Below are positions 43,202 to 52,616 of a stretch of DNA of 64,000 nucleotides, piece after piece. The DNA comes from JABCZH01 sp963803775 (lineage in GTDB: Bacteria; Acidobacteriota; Terriglobia; Terriglobales; Acidobacteriaceae): positions 267,533 to 331,532 of the forward strand of contig CAWDNS010000003.1 in assembly GCA_963803775.1 (NCBI GenBank), in the 5' to 3' direction. A program made the translations under genes and the position numbers. The notes beneath the pieces are model-generated. The model was not told the origin of the DNA, did not search any database, and worked only from the letters and a program-made list of their open reading frames with translations. How positions within the stretch are numbered: the first letter of the stretch is position 1; each line of letters begins with the position of its first letter.

Positions 43202-44386
43202 GTGATCCCTTCCCTACGCCAGCAGTTCAACGAGCGCTTCACTCCCGCAAAATATCAGGCGTTTCTCAAGCGGATGGCGGAGCGCTGTGGGGCGCCGGTG
43301 GAGTTCCGCCTGGCGGAAACCCCATGTTTTTTCCCCAAGGCATTGCTGGAGCAGATGGCGCGATATGGCGCCGAACTGATTCATCAGCTTGAAACTCCGG
43401 AATACCGCAAGGCATCATCCAGGGCGATTCCGCCGGAATTCAATGTGTCCAACGAGACCCCGCATCCCATGTTCATCCAGGTGGATTTCGGGCTGGTGAA
43501 GGATGCCTCCGGCGCATTGCAGCCCAAGTTGGTCGAGTTGCAGGGCTTCCCTTCTCTCTACGCGTATCAGGCAGTGCTCTCGCAGGTGTACCAGGAAGTT
43601 TTCGGACTCGACAAAGACTTGCGCTATCTACATGGAGGAATAGATTGGGAAAGCTACCAGGCGCTGCTGCGGCAAGCAATCGTCGGCAAACACGATCCGA
43701 AGAATGTGATTCTGATGGAGATTGACCCGCTGCATCAGAAGACGCTGCCGGATTTCCTGGTAACAGAGAAGCTGCTAGGGATCCCGACCGTCGAGATCAC
43801 TGAGATTGAGAAGCAGGGCCGAAAGTTGTTTTACAAGAAAGATGGCAAGCAGATTCCGATCCGGCGCATCTACAACCGAGCGATCGTGGATGAATTGGTG
43901 CGAAAGAAGCTGAAGCTCAACTTCCGGTTTGATGAAGAGCTGGATGTCGAGTGGGCGGGACATCCGAACTGGTACTTTCGCATGAGCAAGTTCTCGCTTC
44001 CCTACCTGCGGCATGAATCTGTCCCTAAGACGTATTTCCTGGATCGAGTGTCAGAGCTGCCGGACTTGAAAAAGTTTGTACTGAAGCCCTTGTTCTCGTT
44101 CGCCGGCTTGGGAGTCTTGATCAATCCCACGAAAGAAGACCTGGCAGCCATCCCCACAGAGAAACGCGGCGATTACATCCTGCAAGAACGAATGGAATTC
44201 GAGCCAGTCATCGAAACCCCATTTGGCGGCACCAAGGCCGAGATTCGCATCATGTATATCTGGGTCGACAAGCTGCTGCCGGTGTTGACCATCGTGCGCA
44301 TGGGACGAGGCAAGATGATGGGCGTCGACCACAATAAGAATATGGAGTGGGTGGGAAGCTCGGCAGCCTTTTATCCGGCCTTTTAG
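43202..44386 (+). CDS. ATP-grasp-like protein of unknown function
   Basis: 394 residues starting at GTG 43202, two bases after the aminopeptidase gene. The C-terminal half contains ATP-grasp-like elements: KKFVLKPLFSFAGLGVLINPTKEDLAA (about 296-322) and GDYILQERMEFEPVIETPFGGTKAEIRIMYIWVD (about 327-360), which resemble the lysine strand and the metal-binding end. The N-terminal half (FNVSNETPHPMFIQVDFGLVKDASGALQPKLVELQGFPSLYAY; EIDPLHQKTLPDFLVTEKLLGI) looks like the glutathionylspermidine-synthase or circularly permuted ATP-grasp type. Not matched to a named enzyme by eye. It closes the cluster. Confidence 0.75.
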   Translation: MIPSLRQQFNERFTPAKYQAFLKRMAERCGAPVEFRLAETPCFFPKALLEQMARYGAELIHQLETPEYRKASSRAIPPEFNVSNETPHPMFIQVDFGLVKDASGALQPKLVELQGFPSLYAYQAVLSQVYQEVFGLDKDLRYLHGGIDWESYQALLRQAIVGKHDPKNVILMEIDPLHQKTLPDFLVTEKLLGIPTVEITEIEKQGRKLFYKKDGKQIPIRRIYNRAIVDELVRKKLKLNFRFDEELDVEWAGHPNWYFRMSKFSLPYLRHESVPKTYFLDRVSELPDLKKFVLKPLFSFAGLGVLINPTKEDLAAIPTEKRGDYILQERMEFEPVIETPFGGTKAEIRIMYIWVDKLLPVLTIVRMGRGKMMGVDHNKNMEWVGSSAAFYPAF

Positions 44387-44430
44387 CCAATTGCCCACCT
44401 TCTGCGCAATTCTCGATCAGAAAAAAATGG

Positions 44431-45855
44431 TTATGAGATCACATGGAACGGCACATTGCTGGTCAGCGTGCCGCTGGGCGTGGTGACAGTGACATAGCCC
44501 GTGGTCGCTCCCGCTGGAACCGTGGCTTTTATGAACGTGTCCGAAACAACCGTAAAGATCGCCGGAGTCCCGTTGAGCAAAACGCTGGTAGTCCCCGTGA
44601 AACCCTGCCCAAGAATGCCGCCCGTCTGGCCGACCTTGCCGTAGCTCCGCACAAATGCCGCGAACGGGGCGAGGCCAGTATCAAGGCTGTATAGCGTACC
44701 GCAACCGTTTCCACACGCATTCGAACCACCCTGGAAAGTCGTCCCGTAAAAGACCCCACTGGTGGCCTGAAGGAGGCCGCTCAATGGGGAGCTTCCCGGA
44801 CCCTCTAGGTTGTAGATGGTTCTTAGCGAGCCGCGAGGCGTCATTCGGAAAATGGTTCCATAGCCGTTCTCGCCGCCCCCGCTCGTAGTCCCATACAAAG
44901 CTCGGTCGGTGCCCTGAACTAGTTCGCCATAAGGGAATCCCCCTTCTCCGCATCCGGGCAGGCAAGAAAAACTGTAAATCGTTGTTAGCTCTCCGCTGGG
45001 AGTGATCTTGAAAACCGTCCCCCCGTATCCAGCCCCAGCGGTGTTCGTTGTCCCATAGAAGTTGCCATCGCTGCCAAGCAACAACCCTGCCCACGGTTGC
45101 TCTCCGTCGGAGCAGTCGGTCTCACAAAAGCTATGAAGAGTGGTCAGTTTACCGTCCGGAGTAATCCGAAAAACCGTGCCGCAGCCGTAGTAACAATTAG
45201 CCTTGCCTCCTCCGTTCGTCGTTCCATAAAAATTCCCGTCTATGCTCTGGACCAAAGTTCCAGTCGGTTGGTCTCCATCGGTACAAGTCGGCTGCGCGCA
45301 AAAGGTGTAAAGGGTCGTTAACGTTCCTGCGCGCGTAATTTTGAAGAGAGTGCCACCCCCATTGGCCCCGCCATCGACCGTAGTACCGTAGAAGCTCCCA
45401 TCTGCGCCTTGAATCAAGCCTGCTACAGGATTCGAACCGTCCGTGCCGTCGAATTGGTAAATCGTGGTCAGCCTTCCGTCCGGCGTGATCTTGAACAGCG
45501 TGCCGCAAGAGTATTGGCAGATGTTGTTGCCGCCGTGAAGAGTTGTTCCGTAGAAATTCCCATCGGTGCCGAGAACCAAGGTGCCCTCCGGGTAGGCACC
45601 GTCCGCGCAGTCAGACTCGGCACAGAAATTGTAGAGTGTGGTCAACGTGCCTTCAGGAGTTATCTTAAAGACCGTCCCACCACCGTACGCTCCAGCGCTA
45701 GTAGATGCTCCGTACAAGCTGCCGTCGTGTCCTTGAACAAGTGACGCAGTAGGGCTCCCGCCATCTGTCCCGTCAAAATCCACCAGGGTGTTGAACGTCT
45801 GGGCCGACGCGGCAATCGCCGTCGCGGCGCAGATCACCAGAACAGTACCAGCCAT
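44431..45855 (-). CDS. Secreted tandem-repeat protein (YGTT..GG repeats), second paralogue
   Basis: Chosen start ATG 45855 gives 474 residues and a clean signal peptide MAGTVLVICAATAIAASAQ; an in-frame ATG at 45981 would add 42 residues and make it exactly 516. The mature part carries about eight repeats with GxDGNFYGTT...GG...GTVFKITP.G.LTT-Y-F and ends with an IPT-like domain GKVGQTGGILGQGFTGTTSVLLNGTPA. It is a full-length paralogue of the protein at 10566-12116: order of repeats, cysteines (GCGTVF, CGTLF) and the C-terminal domain correspond. Surface or extracellular role inferred; function unknown. Confidence 0.85.
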   Translation of the reverse strand: MAGTVLVICAATAIAASAQTFNTLVDFDGTDGGSPTASLVQGHDGSLYGASTSAGAYGGGTVFKITPEGTLTTLYNFCAESDCADGAYPEGTLVLGTDGNFYGTTLHGGNNICQYSCGTLFKITPDGRLTTIYQFDGTDGSNPVAGLIQGADGSFYGTTVDGGANGGGTLFKITRAGTLTTLYTFCAQPTCTDGDQPTGTLVQSIDGNFYGTTNGGGKANCYYGCGTVFRITPDGKLTTLHSFCETDCSDGEQPWAGLLLGSDGNFYGTTNTAGAGYGGTVFKITPSGELTTIYSFSCLPGCGEGGFPYGELVQGTDRALYGTTSGGGENGYGTIFRMTPRGSLRTIYNLEGPGSSPLSGLLQATSGVFYGTTFQGGSNACGNGCGTLYSLDTGLAPFAAFVRSYGKVGQTGGILGQGFTGTTSVLLNGTPAIFTVVSDTFIKATVPAGATTGYVTVTTPSGTLTSNVPFHVIS

Positions 45856-46427
45856 TTTCCACCCGCTAAGTTTTGCCAATCGAGAAACCTCCCTGGTGCG
45901 AAATTCGCGAGTCGGGGCCGACTCACGCGAGCGAAGCGGGACCTCCCCGGCCATGAATTGCAGGGGGGAGAATACTGCCAAGCGCCGAGCAGGAGGATTA
46001 TCCTCCCACGCAGACTAGTGGGTCAAGGCTGAGTTTCACGATTGGCAAAATCATGCGATACGCCAATTGAAAGCCAGTTCCAGGGGTGGAGGTTGAGACT
46101 CCGACTTCAAGAAAAACCATAGAAGGTTGACTTTAACCTTTGGGAGATTATTGCGAGTTAAAGCTTTAGCTATCGGAACAAACTTTCCCGACACGAAATG
46201 AGTTGCATCTCACGTGTTTGCAACAACGTCGAACAAACTTTATTGAGGTTAGAAGTTAATCTTGATTTGTTTCGCGATAATCAGTGGAAGGAGGCCAGCT
46301 AACATAAAACTATCCAACCCGGCACTTCGTTCCGCCGGGTGGCCGGATTTTCCCGGTCCTATAGCTATCCCCCGCTAGCGGTTGACCTGCCGCTCTCAGC
46401 GGCCTAACATAACGCCGACGGGTCCTC
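45856..46427. promoter_or_regulatory. Long intergenic region with dyad, direct repeats and hairpins
   Basis: Lies between divergent genes (repeat protein, kinase). It contains two copies of GAACAAACTTT (46176-46186, 46231-46241; 55 bases apart), a dyad GTTGCA...TGCAAC (46202-46224) around CACGTG between them, and three hairpins before the kinase start: 46317-46340, 46341-46359 and 46389-46403. It is more AT-rich than the surrounding genes. No known riboswitch pattern or tRNA was recognised. Confidence 0.5.
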
Positions 46428-48824
46428 ATGATCGGCCAGACGGTCTCCCACTATCGCATTATCGGGAAAATCGGTGGCGGAGGCATGGGCGTAGTTTATG
46501 AGGCCGAGGATCTACGCCTCGGCCGGCATGTGGCCCTGAAGTTCGTCCCTGACAGCATGGTCGGCGACAAGAAGTCGCTGGACCGCTTCGAACGCGAGGC
46601 GCGGGCAGCATCCCGCCTCAACCATCCGCACATCTGCACCATCCACGACATCGAGGACAACAACGGCCATCCTTTCATCGTCATGGAGAAGCTGGAGGGC
46701 GAGAGCCTCAAACAGCGGATGCAGGCAGGCAAGCCCCTCGAAGTGGAAGCGATACTCGACATCGCGGTACAGGTTGCGGAAGCGCTGGAAGCGCTGCATG
46801 CCAAAGGCATCATTCATCGCGACATCAAGCCGGCAAACATTTTTATCACTCTGAATGGCCAGGTCAAGGTCCTGGATTTCGGTCTGGCCAAGATCTCTCG
46901 CGATGGCCTGCCAGCATCGGACGAGACCCCGTACGAAGATTCCCTGACGGCTGTGGGAGTGGTGCCGGGAACGGCTGTGTACATGGCGCCGGAGCAGGCT
47001 CGAGGCGAGGACCTCGATCCCCGCACCGACATCTTTTCTTTTGGCGTGGTGCTGTACGAAATGGCCACTGGGAAGAAGCCGTTCCGCGGGGCCAACGTTG
47101 TAACCACGCTCGATGCGATGTTGCACCAGAAGCCAGTTCCGCCTCGCTCCTTGAACCCCCACATCCCCGGCGAACTGGAGAACATCATCGGAAAGGCCAT
47201 GGAGAAAGACCGTGGCCAGCGCTATCAGACGGCTACACAGATCCGAACCAACCTGCAGCAGGTCAAACGGGAAACGCAGTCGGGAAGCGTGAAATCGATG
47301 GCGCGGGAAGCGCCGCTGCGTGTGGTCACAAATACATTCGGCGGCCCGAGTCCCTGGCAGAAATATCTGCTCCTGGTAATGACCGGCTTGCTGCTGACGG
47401 TGCTGGCAGCGGTGGGGGCATGGTGGTTCAAGCATCGCGCAACGGGTGGGGCTGGAGGTCAGAACACCATTGCGGTTCTGCCCCTGCAAAACATGAACGG
47501 TGACTTCAGCGTCGACTACCTGCGCTTCGCCCTGGCGGATGAAATTGCCAGTGTGCTGACTTACAGCCGCGGTCTCGATGTGCGGCCATCGTCAGTAACG
47601 CGGAAATATGTCAGCCCCGACGTCGATCCGCAGCAGGTGGGCCACGAACTGCATGTCTCCACAATTATGACCGGACACTTCCGCAAGCAAGGCGATCAGA
47701 TCATGGTCACACTGGAGGCGGTGGACGTGACCAAGAACCGGCTATTGTGGCAAACGAGTTTTACCGCCTCCTCCGACGACGCCATTGCCTTGCAGAATGA
47801 AATGACCAGGCGAATTCGCAACGAATTGCTGCCGGTGATGGGAGCGTCCAGCGGTTTCCTCGACACTGGCACCAAGCCGAAGAACCAGGCAGCCTACGAC
47901 TTGTACCTGCATAGCTTGGCGCTGGCGCATGATCCCGGAGCCAACAAGGACGCGATCGCGGTGCTGCAGGAAGTGGTGAAAATGGATCCCAGTTACGCCC
48001 CGGCTTGGGAGGCGCTGGGCGAGCGCTACTACGCGGATGCGACCTACGGCGGTGGCGGCGAAGACCAATTCCAGCATTCGAACGAAGCGGCAGAGCACGC
48101 GGTCGGGCTGGATCCAAATAGCATGAAGGCGGCGGGCAGGCTGATCACGAATCGCGTGGAGCGAGGAGAATTGGGCAAAGCCTATGAGCAAGCCGAGAAG
48201 TTAGTGAAACGGCGCCCGGAGAGCGGCGAGGCACACTTCACGCTGAGTTATGTGCTGCGTTATGCGGGAATGCTGGAAGATGCGGCACACGAATGTGACA
48301 CCGCGCACGCCCTGGACCGTGACAATTACTTGTACCGGTCATGCGCCTGGCCGTTCATGGAACTGGGCAAGACGCAACGGGCCATGGAGTTCGTCCAATT
48401 GGATGCGGGATCGGATTACGCCAACTACCTTATGCCTTCCCTTTTATTACGGGAGGGAAAAGTGGCGGAAGCGAAGGAAGCGGTGAAGCGTATGTCGTCC
48501 GCTCCTCACTATCATAAAGATCTCCTACAAGCCTGCTTATTCGGGCCGCCGTCGGAACTAGACAAAATCGCTCATGACGATGAAACTGGCCAGCCCACGG
48601 ACCCAGATCCTGAGCTTTCGTATTACCAGGGCTCGATTTTGGCGTACTGCGGAAAAAAGGAAGCCGCCCTGCACATGCTGCAGACGGCGGTGGAAAGCAA
48701 CTATTGCGCATATTCCAACCTGCTTGAAGACCCGTTGCTGGCAAAGCTGCGCAGCGACCCGAAATTCGACGAAGTGCTAACCGCGGCACATCAATGCCAG
48801 CAAGCAGTGAAGAGCGCGCAGTGA
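46428..48824 (+). CDS. Membrane Ser/Thr protein kinase with TolB-like and TPR domains
   Basis: 798 residues. Kinase domain about 8-270 with GGGGMGVV (16-23), K38 (VALKFV), HRDIKPAN (near 129), DFGLAK and APEQ. Transmembrane helix about 311-333 (YLLLVMTGLLLTVLAAVGAWWF). Outside follow a TolB/FlgO-like part (about 345-470: NTIAVLPLQNM..., IMTGHFRKQGDQIMVTLEAVDV) and TPR repeats (about 480-790). The first 20 codons are close in sequence to the kinase at 17373, so these are paralogues. Position downstream of the structured intergenic region suggests specific control. Targets unknown. Confidence 0.9.
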   Translation: MIGQTVSHYRIIGKIGGGGMGVVYEAEDLRLGRHVALKFVPDSMVGDKKSLDRFEREARAASRLNHPHICTIHDIEDNNGHPFIVMEKLEGESLKQRMQAGKPLEVEAILDIAVQVAEALEALHAKGIIHRDIKPANIFITLNGQVKVLDFGLAKISRDGLPASDETPYEDSLTAVGVVPGTAVYMAPEQARGEDLDPRTDIFSFGVVLYEMATGKKPFRGANVVTTLDAMLHQKPVPPRSLNPHIPGELENIIGKAMEKDRGQRYQTATQIRTNLQQVKRETQSGSVKSMAREAPLRVVTNTFGGPSPWQKYLLLVMTGLLLTVLAAVGAWWFKHRATGGAGGQNTIAVLPLQNMNGDFSVDYLRFALADEIASVLTYSRGLDVRPSSVTRKYVSPDVDPQQVGHELHVSTIMTGHFRKQGDQIMVTLEAVDVTKNRLLWQTSFTASSDDAIALQNEMTRRIRNELLPVMGASSGFLDTGTKPKNQAAYDLYLHSLALAHDPGANKDAIAVLQEVVKMDPSYAPAWEALGERYYADATYGGGGEDQFQHSNEAAEHAVGLDPNSMKAAGRLITNRVERGELGKAYEQAEKLVKRRPESGEAHFTLSYVLRYAGMLEDAAHECDTAHALDRDNYLYRSCAWPFMELGKTQRAMEFVQLDAGSDYANYLMPSLLLREGKVAEAKEAVKRMSSAPHYHKDLLQACLFGPPSELDKIAHDDETGQPTDPDPELSYYQGSILAYCGKKEAALHMLQTAVESNYCAYSNLLEDPLLAKLRSDPKFDEVLTAAHQCQQAVKSAQ

Positions 48825-49057
48825 CGGTGCTTCTGGTTCATGGTTTCTTGGCCGCGCGCACAAAGGTTTTTGTAAAAACTAATAGCCAAGAGCCAAGAAC
48901 TGCTTACATCGGCTATCCTTCTAAGGCACGGTGAGTCGAACAGGAACGGGTATCAGGAAAAACTTTGTCTCCCATCCGCGAGAGCTACTTCCCTTTCTAT
49001 ATGATGAATTTGAATGGTTATTTTGGGCACAAACCGGTGCGGCTGAGGCTTCTTTTC

Positions 49058-51310
49058 ATGCGATTTGTGGCGACACTCACTTTGGTGCTGCTACTGTGTG
49101 GCGCGTCGGGGGCTCCGGACCCAGCGAAAGCTGACGATCCGGTACAACCTCTGCCGCAAGACAGCGGGATTGCAGGTTTACAAGAAATGCTGTTGCGCCT
49201 GGGTACCACGGCGCGGTTGATGCAGGTGGTGGCGCATCCGGATGATGAAGATGGCGGAATGCTGACACTGGAATCTCGCGGCAAGGGCGCGACCGTGCTG
49301 TTGCAGACGCTGAACCGTGGAGAGGGCGGGCAGAATAAAATCGGCAGCAATCTGTTCGACGTGTTGGGCGTGCTGCGTACACTTGAGGTCACGGCCGCCG
49401 ACCGGTATTACGGAATCGACCAGAGATTCACGCGGGTCGCAGACTTCGGATTCTCCAAGACACCTGACGAAACCTTCCAGAAATGGCAGGGGCATGTTCC
49501 TGCCCTTGGTGATTTGGTGCGCGTGATCCGCACGTTTCGACCGGATGTACTGGTGGCGCGGTTTTCCGGGACCGATCGCGACGGGCATGGACATCATCAG
49601 GCGTCGAGCATTCTGGCCCGCGAAGCCTTTCACGCCGCCGCCGACCCCGCGCGCTTTCCGGATCAGATAAAAGAAGGCTTACAGCCATGGCAGGCCAAGA
49701 AGTTTTACATCGGCAACGTCTGCGGATTTGGCGCGCTCACGTGTGCAGATGAGAACTACACAGTGAAATTAAGCACCGGCGAGATGAGCCCGTTGCTGGG
49801 AATGACTTACATTCAATTCGCCATGCAGGGACTAAGGCACCAGCTTTCGCAGGGAGCGGGCGCTTGGTCCATAGATTCCGGCCCGCATTACGCGTTCTAC
49901 AAGCTGGCGGATTCAGCACTGCCAGCTCCCATGGACAAAAGCGCGCACGAGCAGGATTTCTTCGATGGCATCGATACCAGCTTGCCGGGTTTGGCAATGG
50001 GGATCGGAAGAGAAGCGATCCGGGCTCCGTTCCTGAGGCCCGCTCTGGTTGAGATACAGGGCGACATCGCAGAAGCGAAGGTAGCAGCGGAGCGCGATCC
50101 AGGAAGTGCGGCAGGACCGTTGCTGGCAGGACTGGAAAAAACCCGAAAGACGATCGAACTACTGAAGAGCTATCCGCTCCAAGATGCGACCAAAGTAGAG
50201 TTGTGGACAGAACTCGGCACCAAGGCAGATCAACTGGAACGGGCTGCCAATCTGGCGCTAGGCGTGGCATTTCAAGTGAACGCCGACGTCCCTGTAGGAG
50301 CGAATGCCGACACCGCTTTCATGGCAGTGCCGGGGCAAAGTTTTGATGTCACCGCGCGATTCTCCAGCCAGGTGAAAGTTGAGGTCAAAGAAGTTGCTCT
50401 GGATCTGTCGCCGGGTTGGACGGCGACGAAGCGCGGCTCTGGCGCTGCGACCACGTTCCGCGTCACGGTAGCAAAGGATGCCACTTACACAAGACCCTAT
50501 TGGCATCGGGATGATCCGGAGCGAGATGCGATCAATACCATCGACGATCCTCGATACGTGACGCTTGCGTTCCCGCCGCCTCCGTTGCAAGCCCATGCGA
50601 ATTACATTTTGAACGGAAAGCCAGGTATGGCACACGCCGTAGTCATGATCCGCTATAAGGAGCCGTCCGTGGGCGAAGCGGAACGGGCGCTGGCGGTGGC
50701 GCCGGCGTTTTCGGTCATGTTGGAACCCGGAGAACAAGTGATTCCCACTCGCGGAGACGCAGCCTGCAAGGTCAAGATAGCAGTGTCCAGCAACCTGACA
50801 GGGCCTGCCCAGGGCACGCTGCGTGTGGAAGCGCCGGTGGGATGGCGCGCCGAGCCGGCCAGCGTGGTATTGAAGTTTCATGAGCGCGGCGAGAAGCAGG
50901 AAGCTGAATTCAAAGTATTTCATGATGGATTGACGGAGTCACGAACCCAGATTCGCGCCGTGTTCGACGCTGCCGGCAATAAGTATCGCGAGGGATACAG
51001 CGTCGTCACGCGTGAGGACCTCAATACGTTTTACTACTATCAGCCGGCGATCCAGCGGGTGAGCGTAGTGGACGTAAAGGTTCCAACGGGATTAAATGTG
51101 GGCTACATCATGGGTGCGGGCGATGACATTCCAACCGTGCTACAGCAAATCGGCATGAACGTCACTACGATTCCGGCGGAGAAGTTGGCGACAGAAGACT
51201 TGAGCCGGTACGGAACGATCGTTCTTGGGATTCGAGCCTACGACACGCAGAAAGAAGTCGCAGACAACAACAAGAAGCTGTTGGACTACGTTTCGCGGGC
51301 GGCACGTTAG
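49058..51310 (+). CDS. PIG-L (LmbE-like) deacetylase, 5' part of a frameshifted gene
   Basis: 750 residues from the ATG at 49058 (a TTG at 48965 is upstream in frame). A signal peptide (MRFVATLTLVLLLCGASG) is followed by the PIG-L domain (about 40-270) with metal motif AHPDDEDGG and the second histidine pair DGHGHHQASS. The long remainder (about 350-750) has beta-sandwich-like segments such as DVTARFSSQVKVEVKEVALDL and FKVFHDGLTESRTQIRAVF, and ends in a flavodoxin-like SRYGTIVLGIRAYDTQKEV. PIG-L enzymes deacetylate N-acetylglucosamine-type sugars. Near 51300 the frame is lost; DNA in the next frame continues GGTLVVQYNT and the original frame returns at 51332. Confidence 0.87.
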   Translation: MRFVATLTLVLLLCGASGAPDPAKADDPVQPLPQDSGIAGLQEMLLRLGTTARLMQVVAHPDDEDGGMLTLESRGKGATVLLQTLNRGEGGQNKIGSNLFDVLGVLRTLEVTAADRYYGIDQRFTRVADFGFSKTPDETFQKWQGHVPALGDLVRVIRTFRPDVLVARFSGTDRDGHGHHQASSILAREAFHAAADPARFPDQIKEGLQPWQAKKFYIGNVCGFGALTCADENYTVKLSTGEMSPLLGMTYIQFAMQGLRHQLSQGAGAWSIDSGPHYAFYKLADSALPAPMDKSAHEQDFFDGIDTSLPGLAMGIGREAIRAPFLRPALVEIQGDIAEAKVAAERDPGSAAGPLLAGLEKTRKTIELLKSYPLQDATKVELWTELGTKADQLERAANLALGVAFQVNADVPVGANADTAFMAVPGQSFDVTARFSSQVKVEVKEVALDLSPGWTATKRGSGAATTFRVTVAKDATYTRPYWHRDDPERDAINTIDDPRYVTLAFPPPPLQAHANYILNGKPGMAHAVVMIRYKEPSVGEAERALAVAPAFSVMLEPGEQVIPTRGDAACKVKIAVSSNLTGPAQGTLRVEAPVGWRAEPASVVLKFHERGEKQEAEFKVFHDGLTESRTQIRAVFDAAGNKYREGYSVVTREDLNTFYYYQPAIQRVSVVDVKVPTGLNVGYIMGAGDDIPTVLQQIGMNVTTIPAEKLATEDLSRYGTIVLGIRAYDTQKEVADNNKKLLDYVSRAAR

Positions 51311-51331
51311 TGGTGCAGTACAACACCGGCG

Positions 51332-51709
51332 TTGTCCGACTTCAACAAAGGCAACTTCACTCCTTATCACTCGGAGCTGAGCCGGGCACGGGTTACGGTG
51401 GAGGAGACGCCCGTGGAGATTCTGGCGCCGGATGATGGAGTGTTTCACACTCCGAATGAGATCACGGCGCGCGATTTCGATGGCTGGGTGCAGGAGCGCG
51501 GTTTGTATTTCATGGACCAGTGGGACAACCACTTCAGGCCGCTGTTGTCGTGCCATGATCCCGGGGAGGCGGAGCAGAAAGGCGGATTGCTGCGGGCGCG
51601 ATACGGCAAGGGAACCTATATTTACACCGGGTATGCATTTTTCCGCCAGTTGCCGGCGGGAGTTCCGGGAGCGATCCGGTTGTATGTGAATTTGTTGAGC
51701 GCGAAGTAA
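51332..51709 (+). pseudogene. 3' part of the frameshifted PIG-L gene
   Basis: 125 residues (MSDFNKGNFTPYHSELSRARVTVEETPVEILAPDDGVF...GKGTYIYTGYAFFRQLPAGVPGAIRLYVNLL) that continue the previous protein in the same reading frame. One base is missing near 51298 and one base extra near 51325-51330; the stop codon at 51308-51310 lies only in the mis-shifted stretch. No independent start signal. Confidence 0.8.
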
Positions 51710-51724
51710 GGCAAGAGCTTTCAC

Positions 51725-51800
51725 CGCGAAGAGCGCAAAGGGTTCGCGAAGATCGCAAAGAAAAGCAAGCTAACCACAGAGGGCACAGAGTACACAGAGG
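51725..51800. repeat. Tandem CGCGAAG-type repeat and ACCACAGAG-type repeat
   Basis: CGCGAAGAGCGCAAAG (51725-51740) is repeated as CGCGAAGATCGCAAAG (51745-51760). Directly after come AACCACAGAGGGCACAGAG and TACACAGAGG (51771-51800). These belong to the dispersed repeat type also seen at 3750 and 4812 and fill most of the gap between the PIG-L and permease genes. Confidence 0.6.
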
Positions 51801-51857
51801 ATCGGAAGAGTTAAGCCAGCTCTCGATTCTCAGTTCTCGATTTCCAGTTCTCAGTTC

Positions 51858-52616
51858 ATGACATCCTCTCCTAAGTCCGGGACCCAACTGATTCGCGGAG
51901 TGGGGCTGGGTAGCGCCACCGCTCTCAACATGATTGAGATGATCGGCGTGGGGCCGTTTATCACGCTCCCGCTGATTGTGGGCGCGATGGGCGGCCCACA
52001 AGCGATGCTGGGCTGGATTCTAGGCGCGGTCTTCGCGGTGTGCGACGGACTGGTGTGGGCGGAACTGGGTGCGGCCATGCCGCGATCCGGCGGATCGTAC
52101 GACTATCTGCGGGAAATTTATGGCCCAAACCGCCTGGGGCGGATGATTTCATTTCTCTTCATCTGGCAGCTTTCGTTCAGCGCGCCGATGTCGATTGCGA
52201 CGGGCGCGATTGGGCTGGCGGGGTATGCCTCGTACTTCTGGCCGGGACTCGAACACCAGTATGCAGTGCACAACTGGAGCCTCCACTTGCCGATTGTAGG
52301 AACGATGCAATTGAGCTGGCTGGTTTCTGGAGCCACGTTCGTGGCCCTCGGGGTCGTGGTACTTGCAGTCGTGCTTCTTTATCGCAAGATCACCCGCATC
52401 GGTTGGCTGTCGAAGCTGTTGTGGGTAGGGTCGGTAGGCACGATTGTGTGGATCATCGTCGCCGGGATTGACGCACTTCAACGCCGCGCTCGCCTTTCAT
52501 CTTCCACCCGGCGCCTTCACTCCGTCCCGCAGTTTGTTTCTGGGACTCGGCTCCGCCAGCCTGATGGCGACGTACACCTATTGGGGCTATTACAACGTGT
52601 GCTTCATCGGCGATGA
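51858..52616 (+). CDS. Amino acid permease (APC family), 5' part of a frameshifted gene
   Basis: 252 residues, the last ~48 out of frame. The true part has six membrane helices, beginning GVGLGSATALNMIEMIGVGPFITLPLIVGAMGGPQAMLGWILGAVFAVCDGLVWAELGAAMPRSGGSYDYLREIYG, the substrate-binding APC motif, followed by FIWQLSFSAPMSIATGAIGLAGYA and VVLAVVLLYRKIT. At about 52468 an extra base breaks the frame; the frame at 52444-53322 continues with GLTHFNAALAF. Together they make one permease of about 488 residues, probably a proton-coupled amino acid or polyamine importer. The MFS gene starts one base after its end. Confidence 0.85.
   Translation: MTSSPKSGTQLIRGVGLGSATALNMIEMIGVGPFITLPLIVGAMGGPQAMLGWILGAVFAVCDGLVWAELGAAMPRSGGSYDYLREIYGPNRLGRMISFLFIWQLSFSAPMSIATGAIGLAGYASYFWPGLEHQYAVHNWSLHLPIVGTMQLSWLVSGATFVALGVVVLAVVLLYRKITRIGWLSKLLWVGSVGTIVWIIVAGIDALQRRARLSSSTRRLHSVPQFVSGTRLRQPDGDVHLLGLLQRVLHRR

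Noticed and set aside
46305..46425. Possible riboswitch (c-di-GMP type) before the kinase
   Set aside because: The hairpins are real but the conserved core of GEMM riboswitches is absent, so only a structured leader is reported.
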